Shown: piece after piece, positions 45,725 through 55,574 of the stretch | Layout: each line of letters starts with the position of its first letter | Numbering within the stretch: the stretch's first letter is position 1 | Assembly: GCF_023101085.1 (NCBI RefSeq) | Contig: NZ_CP064703.1 | Coordinates: forward strand, 5,022,001-5,086,000 | Source of the DNA: Bradyrhizobium sp. 170 | GTDB taxonomy: Bacteria > Pseudomonadota > Alphaproteobacteria > Rhizobiales > Xanthobacteraceae | Reading direction: 5' to 3' | DNA: 64,000 bases | The notes under the pieces: model-generated | What the model saw: only the letters and a program-made list of their open reading frames with translations | What the model was told of the DNA's origin: nothing | Databases searched by the model: none | Translations under genes and position numbers: made by a program

Positions 45725-46996
45725 CTATTCGCGGCAATCAGTCTGGCGAGCGGATGCGACCGTCGCCAGCGTGCGCCACGCGACCACCAGCGCCAGCCCT
45801 AACAGCGCCGCCGCCAGCAGGAACGGCGCGCCCGGCATTTTCACTGGCGCCTGGTCACTGATGAAATAGGCAAAGGTCAGCGTAAACAGAAACGGTCCTG
45901 CCATCTGGGCGATGCTGTTGACGCTGTTGGTCGCGCCCTGCAACTGACCCTGCTGATCCGGCGCAACCAGTTGCGTCGTCAGCGCCTGGATCGCCGCGCC
46001 CGCCACGCCCCACAGCGCCATCACGGGAATGCCGAGCCAGAACAGCGGTCCGGTCGGGGCTGCGCCATAGATGAAGAATCCCAACGCGCCACAAGCAAGC
46101 CCCAGCAGCAGCGCCCGGCGCTCGCCGAGGCGCGTGACGATCGGTCCGACACCCGCGCCCTGCACCACCATGGCGCAGACGCCGACTAGGGCCAGCGTCA
46201 GGCCGACGGTCGTCGTATCCCAGCCATATCGGTAGGTCGCATAGAGCACGAAAGTAGAGGGCAGAACCACATGCGCAACCTGCCCGAAGAAATTCGCCAG
46301 CGACAGGCCGGCGAGAATCCGGTTCGAGCGCAAGAGATGCAGTGCGCCGAGCGGGCTGGCGCTTTTCCAGCGGAACGGCGCGCGCCGCTCCAACGGCAGC
46401 GACTCGGGGAGGATCAGCCAGCCGTAGAGCGTATTCGCAAAACTCAAGCCTGCCGCGATCCAGAACGGCAGGCGCGGATCCATGCCGCCGAGCAGGCCGC
46501 CGATGGCGGGGCCGAGAATGAAGCCGGCGCCGAAGGCCGCGCCGATCTTGCCGAACACCGCCGCGCGACGTTCCGGCGGCGTCACGTCAGCGATATAGGC
46601 GAAGGCGGTCGAGATGCTCGCCGACGTAATGCCTGAGATCACCCGGCCGATGAACAGCCAGGTCAGCGAGGGTGCCAGCGCCATCAACACGTAGTCCAGC
46701 GCCAATCCGAAATTCGATAGCAGCACCACCGGCCGCCGGCCGAAGCGGTCCGAGAGCGCGCCGAGAATTGGCGAGAACAGGAACTGCATCAGCGCCCAGG
46801 CGGTGCCGAACAGACCGAAGATCCGCGCAGCGGTTGCGGTATCGTTGTCGACGAAACTCTCCACCAGCTTGGGCAGGATCGGCAGGATCAAGCCGAGCGC
46901 GAGCATGTCGAGCAGGATGGTGACGAAGATGAAGGCCGCCGCGCCGCTGCGTACCGGCGGCACCTGGCCAGGGTGCGCGGACGCTTTTTCGCTCAT
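45725..46996 (-). CDS. Tet-type MFS efflux transporter
   Basis: The 423-aa protein has twelve TM segments. Motif A is [19 protein letters not shown], and the [24 protein letters not shown] and FGFIGA-like regions match TetA-class (TCR/Tet) drug:proton antiporters. True tetracycline resistance cannot be inferred, since many chromosomal relatives export other compounds. ATG 46996 was chosen over the long ORF start at 47290 because it overlaps the der stop by 4 bp (ATGA) and begins at the MFS N-terminus; the longer form is an antisense-like Arg-rich leader. Confidence 0.87.
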   Translation of the reverse strand: MSEKASAHPGQVPPVRSGAAAFIFVTILLDMLALGLILPILPKLVESFVDNDTATAARIFGLFGTAWALMQFLFSPILGALSDRFGRRPVVLLSNFGLALDYVLMALAPSLTWLFIGRVISGITSASISTAFAYIADVTPPERRAAVFGKIGAAFGAGFILGPAIGGLLGGMDPRLPFWIAAGLSFANTLYGWLILPESLPLERRAPFRWKSASPLGALHLLRSNRILAGLSLANFFGQVAHVVLPSTFVLYATYRYGWDTTTVGLTLALVGVCAMVVQGAGVGPIVTRLGERRALLLGLACGALGFFIYGAAPTGPLFWLGIPVMALWGVAGAAIQALTTQLVAPDQQGQLQGATNSVNSIAQMAGPFLFTLTFAYFISDQAPVKMPGAPFLLAAALLGLALVVAWRTLATVASARQTDCRE

Positions 46997-48378
46997 GACG
47001 GCCGCTTGCGCTTGTGGGCGAACGGATTGGCCTTTTCGCGCAGCGTGATCCGTATCGGCGCACCCGGCAGGTCGAAGGCCTCGCGCATCGAGTTGGTCAG
47101 ATAACGCAGATAGGATTGTGGAACGGCGTCGGCGCGCGAGCAGAACAAGATAAAACTCGGCGGCCGCGCCTTGGCCTGCGTAATGTAGTTCAGCTTCAGC
47201 CGCCGGCCGGAGACCGCGGGCGGCGGGTTGGCATCGACCGCCTGCTCGAACCAGCGATTGAGCGTGGCCGTCGGCACGCGCTTGTTCCACACTGCATAGG
47301 CTTCCTCAATCGCCGTCATCAGCCGGTCGATGCCTTCGCCCATCAGCCCGGACACCGCGACAACAGGCGCGCCCTTGACCTGCGGCAGCCAGTGATCGAC
47401 ATCGGTGCGCAGCGCGGAAATCAGATTTCCCTTCCGCTCCATCAGGTCCCACTTGTTGACCGCGAGCACGATCGCCCGCCCCTCGCGCTCGATCAGATCG
47501 GCGATGCGCAGGTCCTGTTCCTCGAACCGGTTTTGCGCATCCATCATCATCACGACGACTTCGGCAAAGCGCACCGCGCGCAGCGCGTCCGCCACCGAAA
47601 GCTTTTCCAGCTTCGCCTCGATCCGCGAGCGCCGTCGCAGCCCCGCGGTGTCGAACACGCGGAACTCGCGGCCCTGCCAGGTGATCTCCACCGAAATGGA
47701 ATCGCGCGTGGTGCCGGCCTCGGCGCTGGTCAGCAGCCGCTCCTCGCCGAGCAGATGATTGATCAACGTGGATTTCCCGGCATTGGGGCGGCCGACGATG
47801 GCGACGCGGATCGGACGCTGCGCGAGTTCCTCATCTGATATGATGATGTCGTCGTCGTCGAACTCTTCATCCTGATCGACCGGCTCCGGCATCAGCGCAG
47901 CGAGCGCGTCGTAGAGATCGCTCATGCCCTCGCCATGCTCGGCCGAAATCTGGATGGGATCGCCGAGCCCCAGCGCGTAGGATTCCATCGCGCCGACTTC
48001 GCCGTGCCTGCCTTCGCTCTTGTTGGCGACCAGCACCACCGGCTTGTTGGCGCGGCGCGCGAAATCGGCAAAGGCGCGATCGTTGGGCGTTAGCCCAGCG
48101 CGCGCGTCGATCACGAACATCAGCGCGTCGGCAAGGCCGATCGCGGTTTCGGTCTGCTCCTGCATCCGCGCGGTGAGCGAGCCCCTGGCGCCTTCGTCGA
48201 GGCCGGCGGTGTCGATCACGGTGAATTCGAGATCGCCGAGACGCGCATTGCCCTCGCGGCGGTCGCGGGTGACGCCAGGCTCGTCATCCACCAACGCGAG
48301 TTTCTGCCCTACCAGCCGGTTGAACAGCGTCGACTTGCCGACATTGGGGCGGCCGATGATGGCGATCGTAAAGGACAT
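46993..48378 (-). CDS. der: Ribosome biogenesis GTPase Der
   Basis: Der is an essential GTPase with two tandem G domains that helps assemble the 50S subunit. The 461-aa protein has G1 motifs GRPNVGKST (residues 9-17) and GRPNAGKST (near 196). DTAGLDEGA and DTAGLRRRS are the switch II motifs, and a C-terminal KH-like domain ends [13 protein letters not shown]. The length is typical. Its stop overlaps the start of the MFS gene. Confidence 0.97.
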   Translation of the reverse strand: MSFTIAIIGRPNVGKSTLFNRLVGQKLALVDDEPGVTRDRREGNARLGDLEFTVIDTAGLDEGARGSLTARMQEQTETAIGLADALMFVIDARAGLTPNDRAFADFARRANKPVVLVANKSEGRHGEVGAMESYALGLGDPIQISAEHGEGMSDLYDALAALMPEPVDQDEEFDDDDIIISDEELAQRPIRVAIVGRPNAGKSTLINHLLGEERLLTSAEAGTTRDSISVEITWQGREFRVFDTAGLRRRSRIEAKLEKLSVADALRAVRFAEVVVMMMDAQNRFEEQDLRIADLIEREGRAIVLAVNKWDLMERKGNLISALRTDVDHWLPQVKGAPVVAVSGLMGEGIDRLMTAIEEAYAVWNKRVPTATLNRWFEQAVDANPPPAVSGRRLKLNYITQAKARPPSFILFCSRADAVPQSYLRYLTNSMREAFDLPGAPIRITLREKANPFAHKRKRPS

Positions 48379-48433
48379 AAATGATCCAAACGCCCTTTTT
48401 TGAAGGGCGTGTCAATCGAACGAAAAGGACAAA

Positions 48434-48955
48434 TCAGCGCGTGAAAGTACCGCTCGGCACCGGCGCCGGGAACGCGGATTGTTGCGGGGATTGTGCAGGC
48501 GCCGCCGATTGATCGGGCGGCGGCGCGGTGGTGCGCTTGCGCACGATCTTGGCCGGCTTGGGCGCCGGCGGCGCGGCGGCGGTGCTGCCCTCTTCCTCGG
48601 GCGCGGCGTCGGGGTCCACGGCCGCGGGTGCGGCAGCCTGCTTGCCCTTGGATTTCGCGCCACGCTTCGATTTCGGCTCTTCCGGCGGAGGAGCTGCAGC
48701 GGCAGCCTGCGCGTTCGGGTCGTCGACCTGCTGACGGGAGCCCTTGTAGAGATCCTTCGGCACGCCCTGCTCGAGGCCCGGCACGCCTTCGGGGAACACC
48801 GGCTTGCGGTCACCGGGCAGCTTCTTCTTGGTATCGAGGAAGTCGAGCATGTCGGAGGGATCGAAATTGCCGATGCCGCCACCGCCACAGCCCGCCAGCG
48901 CGCCGGAAAGTGCGACGAGAACGGCGGCTGCGATCAAACGTTGCGGGCGGCGCAT
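48434..48955 (-). CDS. Predicted outer-membrane lipoprotein
   Basis: The 173-aa protein has a lipoprotein signal with lipobox LAGC (Cys near residue 22), a Gly run, then a conserved segment DMLDFLDTKKKLPGDRKPVFP. The rest is Ala/Pro/Lys-rich low complexity. It occupies the place between the YfgM-like gene and der where many proteobacteria carry the BamB beta-propeller, but it is far too short and has no propeller repeats. A role in the Bam complex is only a guess from position. ATG 48955 was chosen; the longer TTG start is less likely. Confidence 0.75.
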   Translation of the reverse strand: MRRPQRLIAAAVLVALSGALAGCGGGGIGNFDPSDMLDFLDTKKKLPGDRKPVFPEGVPGLEQGVPKDLYKGSRQQVDDPNAQAAAAAPPPEEPKSKRGAKSKGKQAAAPAAVDPDAAPEEEGSTAAAPPAPKPAKIVRKRTTAPPPDQSAAPAQSPQQSAFPAPVPSGTFTR

Positions 48956-48984
48956 GGTTGTTTTCCCACTCAACTCTTTTTCCG

Positions 48985-49638
48985 TCAGCTCTTGGCGACC
49001 GGCGGAAGCAAGGCCTGCAGCGCCTCAGAGCGCGAACGCAGGCTCGGCGGCGTCTGGCCGTCATTGGCGATCATATCCAGCCATTGCCGCGTCGCGGAGG
49101 CATCGTTGGCGCGCCAGGCCGATAGCGCCAGCAATTCGCGCGCAGTATGGCGGAAAGTCGCGCCCGGCGCCGCAGCAGCTTCGAGGCGCTCTTTCATGTT
49201 GGGATAGCTCGTGCTTTCCAACAGCAACTGGGCGGCGCGAATCCGCGCCAGATCCTGCTCGGCGACGCCGACGCTGCGATCAGCGGTGATCTCATCGAAC
49301 ATCTTTGCCGCGGCCTGCGGATCGCGGTTGGCGACTTCCGTCGCCATGCGCAACCGCGCCAGCACGCGATAGCCGAACGGCGCCTTCGCGACGAGATCGG
49401 CGAAGGCCGCCTCGGCCTCGGCGTGCTTGTTGGCTTCCGAAAGCTCGACGGCCTTGTCGAACGCAGCCCCCGCCTCGGCCGCCTTCTTGGCCTCCAAATA
49501 TTGGTAGCCGCGCCAGCCACCCACGGCGGCGATGATCAAAATCATGCCGGCGATGATATAAAGCGAGTATCGGTCCCACAGCTTCTTGAGCTGATCGCGA
49601 CGGACCTCCTCGTCGACTTCATCAAATAATTCAGACAC
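48985..49638 (-). CDS. YfgM-like tetratricopeptide membrane protein
   Basis: The 217-aa protein has a cytosolic N-terminal helix (SELFDEVDEEVRRDQLKKLW), one TM (about residues 27-45, LYIIAGMILIIAAVGGW) and a periplasmic TPR-like helical domain. This matches YfgM/DUF2659-type proteins, chaperones associated with the Sec translocon. The start appears to be GTG 49638 with a weak GGGA site. It is followed by the lipoprotein gene and der on the same strand, probably as one operon. Confidence 0.88.
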   Translation of the reverse strand: MSELFDEVDEEVRRDQLKKLWDRYSLYIIAGMILIIAAVGGWRGYQYLEAKKAAEAGAAFDKAVELSEANKHAEAEAAFADLVAKAPFGYRVLARLRMATEVANRDPQAAAKMFDEITADRSVGVAEQDLARIRAAQLLLESTSYPNMKERLEAAAAPGATFRHTARELLALSAWRANDASATRQWLDMIANDGQTPPSLRSRSEALQALLPPVAKS

Positions 49639-49881
49639 TTAAAGATATCCCATCCCCGAGGAACCGCGCCTTGGGCGGCAGCATCGTGCGCCCGATCCCC
49701 GCATGGCCGCGACGTAGCCTATCGATATGGCGGTGGCAAGGCAAAGCGAGGTGGATCAAAGCGTTAACAGCGGCTCGATATGCCTCCGAAATCGGCTGAC
49801 AATGTTGACATCGCGGTTCAAAGTTTGGCGTAATCCCGCCCGCTTCCATTTCGAATCTTATCCCGATTTCCTGGGTGTTTC

Positions 49882-50754
49882 ATGCCTCGCCATGCGTTGG
49901 TTTCGATGCTTGCCATGAGCTTGGTATTGGGACTGGCATCCCTGCCCGCGGCGTCACTGGCCGACGACATCAAGCCGAAGGCGCCCGAGACGGCGTTCTC
50001 GGGCAAATTGCGCCCCGACATTTTGGGTATCTCGACCGAATCGAACGCCGAATCCGCGCGCGCCATCTTTGATTCCCTGTTCAAGGGCCGTACCGACACC
50101 AAGACCGACATCCAGCAGCAAAAATTCGGCAATGGCAGCGCCAGCTACGTCGCTGCGTTGAGTTTCAGCCTCCCCGCCGGTTCGAAACAGAACGGCGAGA
50201 TGCTCTCGACCAGCTTCTCCTCGCCCGCGAGCGCCAACCGCGCCTATTTCGTCGCGCGCAACCTGACCTTCGCCCAGGACCAGCAGCCGTCGAAGGCCGA
50301 CATGATCAAGGAAGTCATGGGCAAATACGGCGTGCCCACCATCGTCGGCGATCAGCATCTGTATTACATCTACCGCAAGGGCTCGATCATGTCGGTCGGC
50401 GGCAAGTACAAGGAAGCGACCGCGCTGGAAGCGATCGACAAGCCGCTTGACCCCAGGGCCGCCGTCAAGCTCAACGGCGACACCGTCCGCGGCAGTTGCG
50501 TGGCGGTCGTCAAGCGCGCGCAGACCAAGGCCAAAGAACCTAGCGCCATGCTCGCCGAGGCCAAGGGTGCGAATTGCGACGGCGTATTGAGCGTGCAGTT
50601 CGTCCCGGGCACGCCCGCCGACCGCGTCGGCATCGCGCAATTCACCCTGCTGGACGTCAAGCAGCTCGTCAGCGCTGCCGCGATCGACAGTGCGGCGCTT
50701 GCCGGCGGGTCGAGCGAAGGCTCAATGCCCAAGGGCAGCGCGCCGAAACTCTAG
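49882..50754 (+). CDS. Exported hypothetical protein (290 aa)
   Basis: The protein has a signal peptide (about residues 1-27, ending SLA). A globular part of about 240 residues has three cysteine-containing stretches; the GSCVAVV and GANCDGV segments could form a disulfide. I recognise no family. Methionines at positions 9 and 12 are alternative starts, but the present one gives the best signal sequence. It diverges from the YfgM-like gene across about 240 bp that show nothing else. Confidence 0.75.
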   Translation: MPRHALVSMLAMSLVLGLASLPAASLADDIKPKAPETAFSGKLRPDILGISTESNAESARAIFDSLFKGRTDTKTDIQQQKFGNGSASYVAALSFSLPAGSKQNGEMLSTSFSSPASANRAYFVARNLTFAQDQQPSKADMIKEVMGKYGVPTIVGDQHLYYIYRKGSIMSVGGKYKEATALEAIDKPLDPRAAVKLNGDTVRGSCVAVVKRAQTKAKEPSAMLAEAKGANCDGVLSVQFVPGTPADRVGIAQFTLLDVKQLVSAAAIDSAALAGGSSEGSMPKGSAPKL

Positions 50755-50887
50755 CCCTCGCGCGCGCCGACACGCGGCGACGGTAGGCGCGTTCATCGGT
50801 GCCATCCGCCAGACGTTTTTTTGAAACGCGTCACGGGAACCTATCGCCCGCGCTGTCATTGAATCTCCGTTACATGGAGTTCGGGCA

Positions 50888-51190
50888 ATGCGCGGATTTC
50901 CTCCGACTGTGCCGTATGGCGCTGATCAGACAATATATCTGGTCGTGGAAGGTCCAGGGCCGCATGGCACCGCTCGGCAAACCGAGCGCGCTGACATCGA
51001 GACGGTCATTGCCGATCTTCTGTCGGGACAATTCAACGACCCGATCGAGGTCGTTGCTTTCAACACGCTGGAGCACTGGACCGACGATTTGTCCAAGGAT
51101 GTCGCGCGAGAAATCCGCTGTCGTTGCGACATCGAGGGGCACGAAGTGCCTGCCTACCTGGAGGAATTCGTAGGCAGAACCTCGGCTTGA
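50888..51190 (+). CDS. Conserved hypothetical protein (100 aa)
   Basis: The 100-aa protein starts MRGFPPTVPYGADQTIYLVV and contains DIETVIADLLSGQF and VVAFNTLEHWTDDLSKDVA. I recall closely similar proteins in many Bradyrhizobium genomes, without a function. GGAG lies 8 nt before ATG 50888. No signal or TM. Its last 37 bp overlap the end of the convergent acyl-CoA synthetase gene. Confidence 0.75.
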   Translation: MRGFPPTVPYGADQTIYLVVEGPGPHGTARQTERADIETVIADLLSGQFNDPIEVVAFNTLEHWTDDLSKDVAREIRCRCDIEGHEVPAYLEEFVGRTSA

Positions 51191-52776
51191 TCAGCGGCGT
51201 CGCGGAGCTGCCGTTTCATCACCTTGCCGTTGGCATTGCGCGGCAACGGGTCCGTCCGCACATCCACGGTTTCCGGCACCTTGTAATCAGACAGCCGCTC
51301 GGCGCACCAGGCGCGCAGCACCTCGGCCCCGGCCGCGCCGCGGATGACGACGACCGCATGCACGCGCTCACCCAGCACCGGGCACGGCTTGGCGATAATC
51401 GCGCTCTCGAACACATCGGGGTGACCGGCGAGTACCGACTCCACCTCGGCCGAATAGATCTTTAATCCGCCACGGTTGATCATGTCCTTCTGCCGATCGA
51501 ATACGCGAACGAAGTTCTCCTGGTCAATCGAGCCGAGATCGCCGGAGTGCCAGAAGCCGGCCGTAAAACTCTCGGCGGTGGCTTTCGGATTATTCCAGTA
51601 GCCCTTGATGACAGATCCGCCGTGAATCCAGATTTCGCCGATCTCGCCGCGCGGCAGCTCACGGCCCTCGGCATCGATGACGACGATCTGCGCGCCCGGA
51701 CAGGGCAAGCCGACGCTGTCGATGTGGCTGGCGGTCAGTTCGCCGGGCATCATGGTCGACGGCGACGTGGTCTCGGTCGCGCCGTAGCAATTCATCAGCT
51801 TCAGACCGGGAATCTTGGCGTCCAGCCGCTCGATCGTGGCGATCGGCATCGGCGCGCCGCCAAAGCCGCCGATCCGCCAGCTCGACAGATCGTAGCTGTC
51901 GAAGTCCGGCTGCAGCAGGCAGAGATTGTACATCGCCGGCACCATCACGGTGTAGGTGACGCGCTCACGCGCCGCCATCTTCAGATATTCCGCCGCCTTG
52001 AACTCCGCCATGACGATCAGCGCACCGCCGCAGCGGACCATGGTCATGATGTTGGCGACGACGCCTGTAACGTGGCCGAGCGGGACCGCGGCGATCGAAC
52101 GATCCGCCGCTGTTAGCTTCAGGCACGACACGAACACCATCGCCGAATGAATGATGTTGCAATGGGCAAGCATCGCGCCCTTGGGCCGCCCGGTCGTGCC
52201 CGACGTGTAGAGGATCATGGCGGTGTCTTCTTCGCCGACCTCGACCGGCGCAGCCAGCGGCGCGTGATCGGCCAGATCCGAGAAGCGCGAGAGTTTCGGA
52301 TCATCATCGACCGCGATCCGGTGCGTCACATCGGGAATGTCGCCCGCATCGGGCACACGGTCGGCCAGCGCAGCCTCGTGGATCAGGAGCCGCGCGCCGC
52401 AATCGGTGAGCACATAGGCGATCTCGGGCTTTTGCTGGCGGGTCGAAAGCAACACCGTGACCAGCCCGGCATGCGCCGCGGCCAGCATCGTCAGCACGAA
52501 TTCGGTTCTGTTGCCGAGTAGCACCGCGACGCGGTCGCCGCGCTTGAGGCCAAACTTCCCGAAGCCTGCCGCGATCTGCGCAGACTGCTGCGCGACTTCG
52601 CGCCAGGTCATTCGCCTGTCACCGCAGACCAGCGCTTCGCCGTCCGGATTCATAGCAACTGCATCGGCTACCATCGCCGGGATGCTTTTGGGCCGTTCGC
52701 AAAAAGCCGGAACGATACGATCGCCGAAGCGCGGTTCTAGCCGCATCGCCGGAATGGAATGCTGCGACCAGTCCAT
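51154..52776 (-). CDS. Acyl-CoA synthetase (AMP-dependent ligase family)
   Basis: The 540-aa enzyme activates a carboxylic acid through an acyl-AMP to its CoA thioester. The AMP-binding core TSGTTGRPKGAML (near residue 194) is present, with GFGGAPM, NCYGATE, the SGDLGS hinge region, RVFDRQKDMINRGGLKIYSA and a C-terminal NANGKVMKRQL lysine. These fit medium- or long-chain and aromatic CoA ligases; the substrate is unknown. GAGG precedes ATG 52776. panB lies 11 bp upstream in the same direction. Confidence 0.92.
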   Translation of the reverse strand: MDWSQHSIPAMRLEPRFGDRIVPAFCERPKSIPAMVADAVAMNPDGEALVCGDRRMTWREVAQQSAQIAAGFGKFGLKRGDRVAVLLGNRTEFVLTMLAAAHAGLVTVLLSTRQQKPEIAYVLTDCGARLLIHEAALADRVPDAGDIPDVTHRIAVDDDPKLSRFSDLADHAPLAAPVEVGEEDTAMILYTSGTTGRPKGAMLAHCNIIHSAMVFVSCLKLTAADRSIAAVPLGHVTGVVANIMTMVRCGGALIVMAEFKAAEYLKMAARERVTYTVMVPAMYNLCLLQPDFDSYDLSSWRIGGFGGAPMPIATIERLDAKIPGLKLMNCYGATETTSPSTMMPGELTASHIDSVGLPCPGAQIVVIDAEGRELPRGEIGEIWIHGGSVIKGYWNNPKATAESFTAGFWHSGDLGSIDQENFVRVFDRQKDMINRGGLKIYSAEVESVLAGHPDVFESAIIAKPCPVLGERVHAVVVIRGAAGAEVLRAWCAERLSDYKVPETVDVRTDPLPRNANGKVMKRQLRDAADQAEVLPTNSSR

Positions 52777-52787
52777 GGCGTGCCTCG

Positions 52788-53609
52788 TCAGCTCTTCTTC
52801 ATCTCGTAGACGTGCTCAGGCCCCGGGAAAGCGCGCGAGCGCACGTCGCTGGCGTAGCCCTGGACCGCGGCTTCGATCGCGGGGCCGAGATCGCCGTAGC
52901 GGCGAACGAATTTCGGCGTCCTGGGCGACAGGCCCAGCATGTCCTCCAGCACCAGCACCTGCCCGTCGCAAGCTGAGCTGGCGCCAATGCCGATGGTCGG
53001 AATGGCGATGGTCTGCGTGATCTTTCGCGCCAGCGGCTCGGCGACCGCCTCGACCACGACCGAGAATGCCCCGGCATCCGAAATCGCCTGGGCATCCCTC
53101 AGGATCGGGTCCCAACTGCCCTCGTCGCGGCCCTGCGCGCGAAACGAACCGAGCGTGTTGATCGATTGCGGCGTCAACCCGATATGGCCCATGACAGGAA
53201 CGCCGCGCTCGGACAGGAACGCGACGGTCTCCGCCATCCGCGCTCCGCCTTCGAGCTTCACCGCGCCGCAATGGGTTTCCTTCAATATCCGCACCGCGGA
53301 ATGAAATGCCTGCTCCTTCGAGGCCTCATAGGAGCCGAACGGCATGTCCACCACGACCAGCGCGTGCTGCGACCCGCGCATCACCGCATGCCCCTGCAGG
53401 ATCATCATGTCGAGCGTCACCGGCACCGTGGTCTCGAAACCGTGCATGACGTTGCCGAGGGAATCGCCGACCAGAATGACGTCGCAGTGGCGATCCACCA
53501 GCGCTGCGGTATGCGCATGGTAGGACGTCAGCATCACGATCGGCTCGCCGTTCTTGCGCGCGCGGATATCCGGCGCAGTTTTGCGCTTGATCGCAGATTG
53601 AACCGACAT
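52788..53609 (-). CDS. panB: Ketopantoate hydroxymethyltransferase
   Basis: This enzyme makes ketopantoate from ketoisovalerate with methylene-tetrahydrofolate, the first step of pantothenate and CoA synthesis. The 273-aa protein has [20 protein letters not shown] with metal ligands near the N-terminus. KLEGG and [11 protein letters not shown] follow, and the C-terminal [12 protein letters not shown] is present. ATG 53609 has GGAG 7 nt upstream. panC is not nearby. It sits 1 nt after the NnrU stop, so the genes are likely cotranscribed. Confidence 0.96.
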   Translation of the reverse strand: MSVQSAIKRKTAPDIRARKNGEPIVMLTSYHAHTAALVDRHCDVILVGDSLGNVMHGFETTVPVTLDMMILQGHAVMRGSQHALVVVDMPFGSYEASKEQAFHSAVRILKETHCGAVKLEGGARMAETVAFLSERGVPVMGHIGLTPQSINTLGSFRAQGRDEGSWDPILRDAQAISDAGAFSVVVEAVAEPLARKITQTIAIPTIGIGASSACDGQVLVLEDMLGLSPRTPKFVRRYGDLGPAIEAAVQGYASDVRSRAFPGPEHVYEMKKS

Positions 53610-53610
53610 G

Positions 53611-54195
53611 CTAGACTCCAACCACGGGGACGCCGATCACGACCGGGTGGAACGCGAATGCGAGCGCCAGATAGGCGACGAGGCCGACCGCGATCGCGAT
53701 CAGATCGTTGCCGGGACCACCGACGGGGATCGGCGGCGCGCCGGCGTCGGAACGAGATTTCAGCGAAATACGGTCATATACCGCCCATGCGAGAAACGAC
53801 CCGAACAGGATGATCGAGCCGAGATCGCCGTTGGCGAGCAGATGCGCCGCAGCCCACAGCTTGATGCCCGTCAGCATCGGATGCTTCAGCGTCGTATAGA
53901 TCCGGCCGCGAATGTAGGACGCAACCACCATGATGACCGCGGGCAGCATCAGGGCCAGCGTAATGTGCTTGAGCGCCGTCGGCGGGGTCCAGACGTCGAT
54001 CCAGCCGGTCGCACGATACTTCGCAAAACCCCAGATGATCAGCGCAAGCCCTGCGAACGAGGCCAGCGCATAGCCGATCTTGTAACCGCCCTCGCCGGTC
54101 GCGGCGATGACCTGCGCGCGCAGCTTGCGCTGGATGGTGAGCGTGTGGACGCCGAAGAACAGGAGCAGGCCCAGGATCAACACCAGCAGTCCCAT
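53611..54195 (-). CDS. NnrU family membrane protein
   Basis: The 194-aa inner-membrane protein has about six hydrophobic segments. The family signatures [10 protein letters not shown] at the start and [29 protein letters not shown] in the middle are clear. NnrU was first linked to nitric-oxide metabolism in Rhodobacter, and the family also includes isoprenoid-related proteins; its biochemical role is unsettled. No denitrification genes are nearby. panB follows immediately. Confidence 0.9.
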   Translation of the reverse strand: MGLLVLILGLLLFFGVHTLTIQRKLRAQVIAATGEGGYKIGYALASFAGLALIIWGFAKYRATGWIDVWTPPTALKHITLALMLPAVIMVVASYIRGRIYTTLKHPMLTGIKLWAAAHLLANGDLGSIILFGSFLAWAVYDRISLKSRSDAGAPPIPVGGPGNDLIAIAVGLVAYLALAFAFHPVVIGVPVVGV

Positions 54196-54282
54196 GATGT
54201 CCTCCCGTTGCGCGGCTGGTTTGCCGGTATTATCCGCGTATCATCTTAGGGGCTTGGTGCGCAATGCGCCACGCGGACGTCG

Positions 54283-54885
54283 TCACGGCTTCTCCGCCTG
54301 CTTTGCCAAATCGCGGTTGTCGACGTAGCGGATCGCGATCGGCCGCCCGGCCAGCGCACCGCCCAGTCCGGACGTGAACTTGAGCGGCGCGCAGCCCGCG
54401 AGCGAGGTGTTGATCGCTTTGAGATAGGCAGCGCGGGTATCTGCCGGGGCGCCGGCCGTGGCATAGGTCACGCGCGGGGCGGCGATGATCTCGCCCGAGC
54501 GCTTGAAGCTGAAGCGAACCGACATCTGCATGCCCGGCCGCGCGATATCGGAAGGCGGCGGCGACCAGCAGGACCGGAGCGCCGCAAACAGGTCGCCGAT
54601 GGTATCGAGATCGTGGTCGGGCTTGCGATATTTCGCGGCCTGGTCCTGCGGTGGCACGGTTTCGATCGTGAGTTGCAGGTTCTGGCCGTAGGGATAATCG
54701 ATCTCGGGAATGCACGGACCATCATTGAACACGCTGCAAAACGACGGTGTGCAGGGCTGGCCGTCGAGCACGCTGCAGGGCGCATGCGCAAACGGCGTCG
54801 CGTCGATCTGCCGCCGCGACTGGGCATCGGCCGTGCTCATCCCGACGAACAGGCCGATCAGACAGACGATGATGCACCGAAGCAT
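54283..54885 (-). CDS. Exported hypothetical protein, TonB/TolA C-terminal-like
   Basis: The 200-aa protein has a signal peptide (about residues 1-21, ending ADA). A Cys-rich N-terminal part has several cysteines within 25 residues (PCSVLDGQPCTPSFCSVF). A C-terminal domain carries VRFSFKRSGEIIAAPRVTYA and PIAIRYVDNRDL, which resembles TonB/TolA C-terminal-type modules. I do not know its role. It may be cotranscribed with NnrU (87 bp gap). An AGGA ribosome site serves ATG 54885. Confidence 0.7.
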   Translation of the reverse strand: MLRCIIVCLIGLFVGMSTADAQSRRQIDATPFAHAPCSVLDGQPCTPSFCSVFNDGPCIPEIDYPYGQNLQLTIETVPPQDQAAKYRKPDHDLDTIGDLFAALRSCWSPPPSDIARPGMQMSVRFSFKRSGEIIAAPRVTYATAGAPADTRAAYLKAINTSLAGCAPLKFTSGLGGALAGRPIAIRYVDNRDLAKQAEKP

Positions 54886-54955
54886 GCGGGCGGGTCCTCA
54901 TGGACGACCCAACCAAGCTGGTGCGCATATTCGTCCGCATCAAGGCTGATGGCGT

Positions 54956-55513
54956 TCACATCCCTGCGTTCATGGCCGACAGTTCCGCAATCAGGGCCTT
55001 CTCGCCGGGCTGGTCGAGGACGCCGGCCGTATAGAGCGAGATGCCGCCATAAAGCGTGATGTAGACCTTCATCACCGCGCGGCGCCGATCGGCCGGGCTC
55101 TCGATATCCTGGCAGAATATCCGCATGGCCTGGGTGATGACCTTGTGGACCGCGGCCTGCAGCGGCGGATTGTGCTTCATGGTCGCGTGCGGGCGGCTGG
55201 TCATCAGAGCGTAGAGCGCGCGATTGGCCAGGGCGAAACGGACATATTTCGCGGTATAGTCCTGCGGCGTCTCTGCCTTGACGAGGATGGCGGCGAGCCG
55301 GGTATAGGCCTCGGTCGCCACCGCATCCAGCAGCGCCTCGCGGTCGGCGAAATGATTGTACAGCGAGCGATGCGCGACGCCGACGGCCTCCGCGACCTCA
55401 CGCAAGCTCAGCTGCTCATGGCCGGCCGCGGCCACGAGGCGCGTGGCGGCCTTCAGCGCCGCGGATTTCAGATTGCCATGGCGATAGGTCGCCCGGCGTG
55501 GCTTCACTGTCAT
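54956..55513 (-). CDS. TetR family regulator next to a crotonase gene
   Basis: The 185-aa protein has the helix-turn-helix in residues 12-60 (LKAATRLVAAAGHEQLSLRE then RSLYNHFADREALLDAVA). A C-terminal domain with a WHG-like pattern follows. The ribosome site AGGAGG lies only 1 nt before ATG 55513, and GTG 55507, 7 nt away, may be the real start. The crotonase gene is 61 bp upstream on the same strand, and two matching inverted repeats lie before that gene, so this regulator probably controls the pair. Confidence 0.85.
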   Translation of the reverse strand: MTVKPRRATYRHGNLKSAALKAATRLVAAAGHEQLSLREVAEAVGVAHRSLYNHFADREALLDAVATEAYTRLAAILVKAETPQDYTAKYVRFALANRALYALMTSRPHATMKHNPPLQAAVHKVITQAMRIFCQDIESPADRRRAVMKVYITLYGGISLYTAGVLDQPGEKALIAELSAMNAGM

Positions 55514-55574
55514 GCCTCCTTCATACAAAGGCACGGGACGCAACGCCACCACCGGACGGGTCGAAGTTGGCGTC

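Noticed and set aside
45725..47290. Longer start (521 aa) for the MFS pump
   Set aside because: The extra N-terminus is Arg/Ala-rich antisense of der; the true start at 46996 overlaps the der stop as ATGA.
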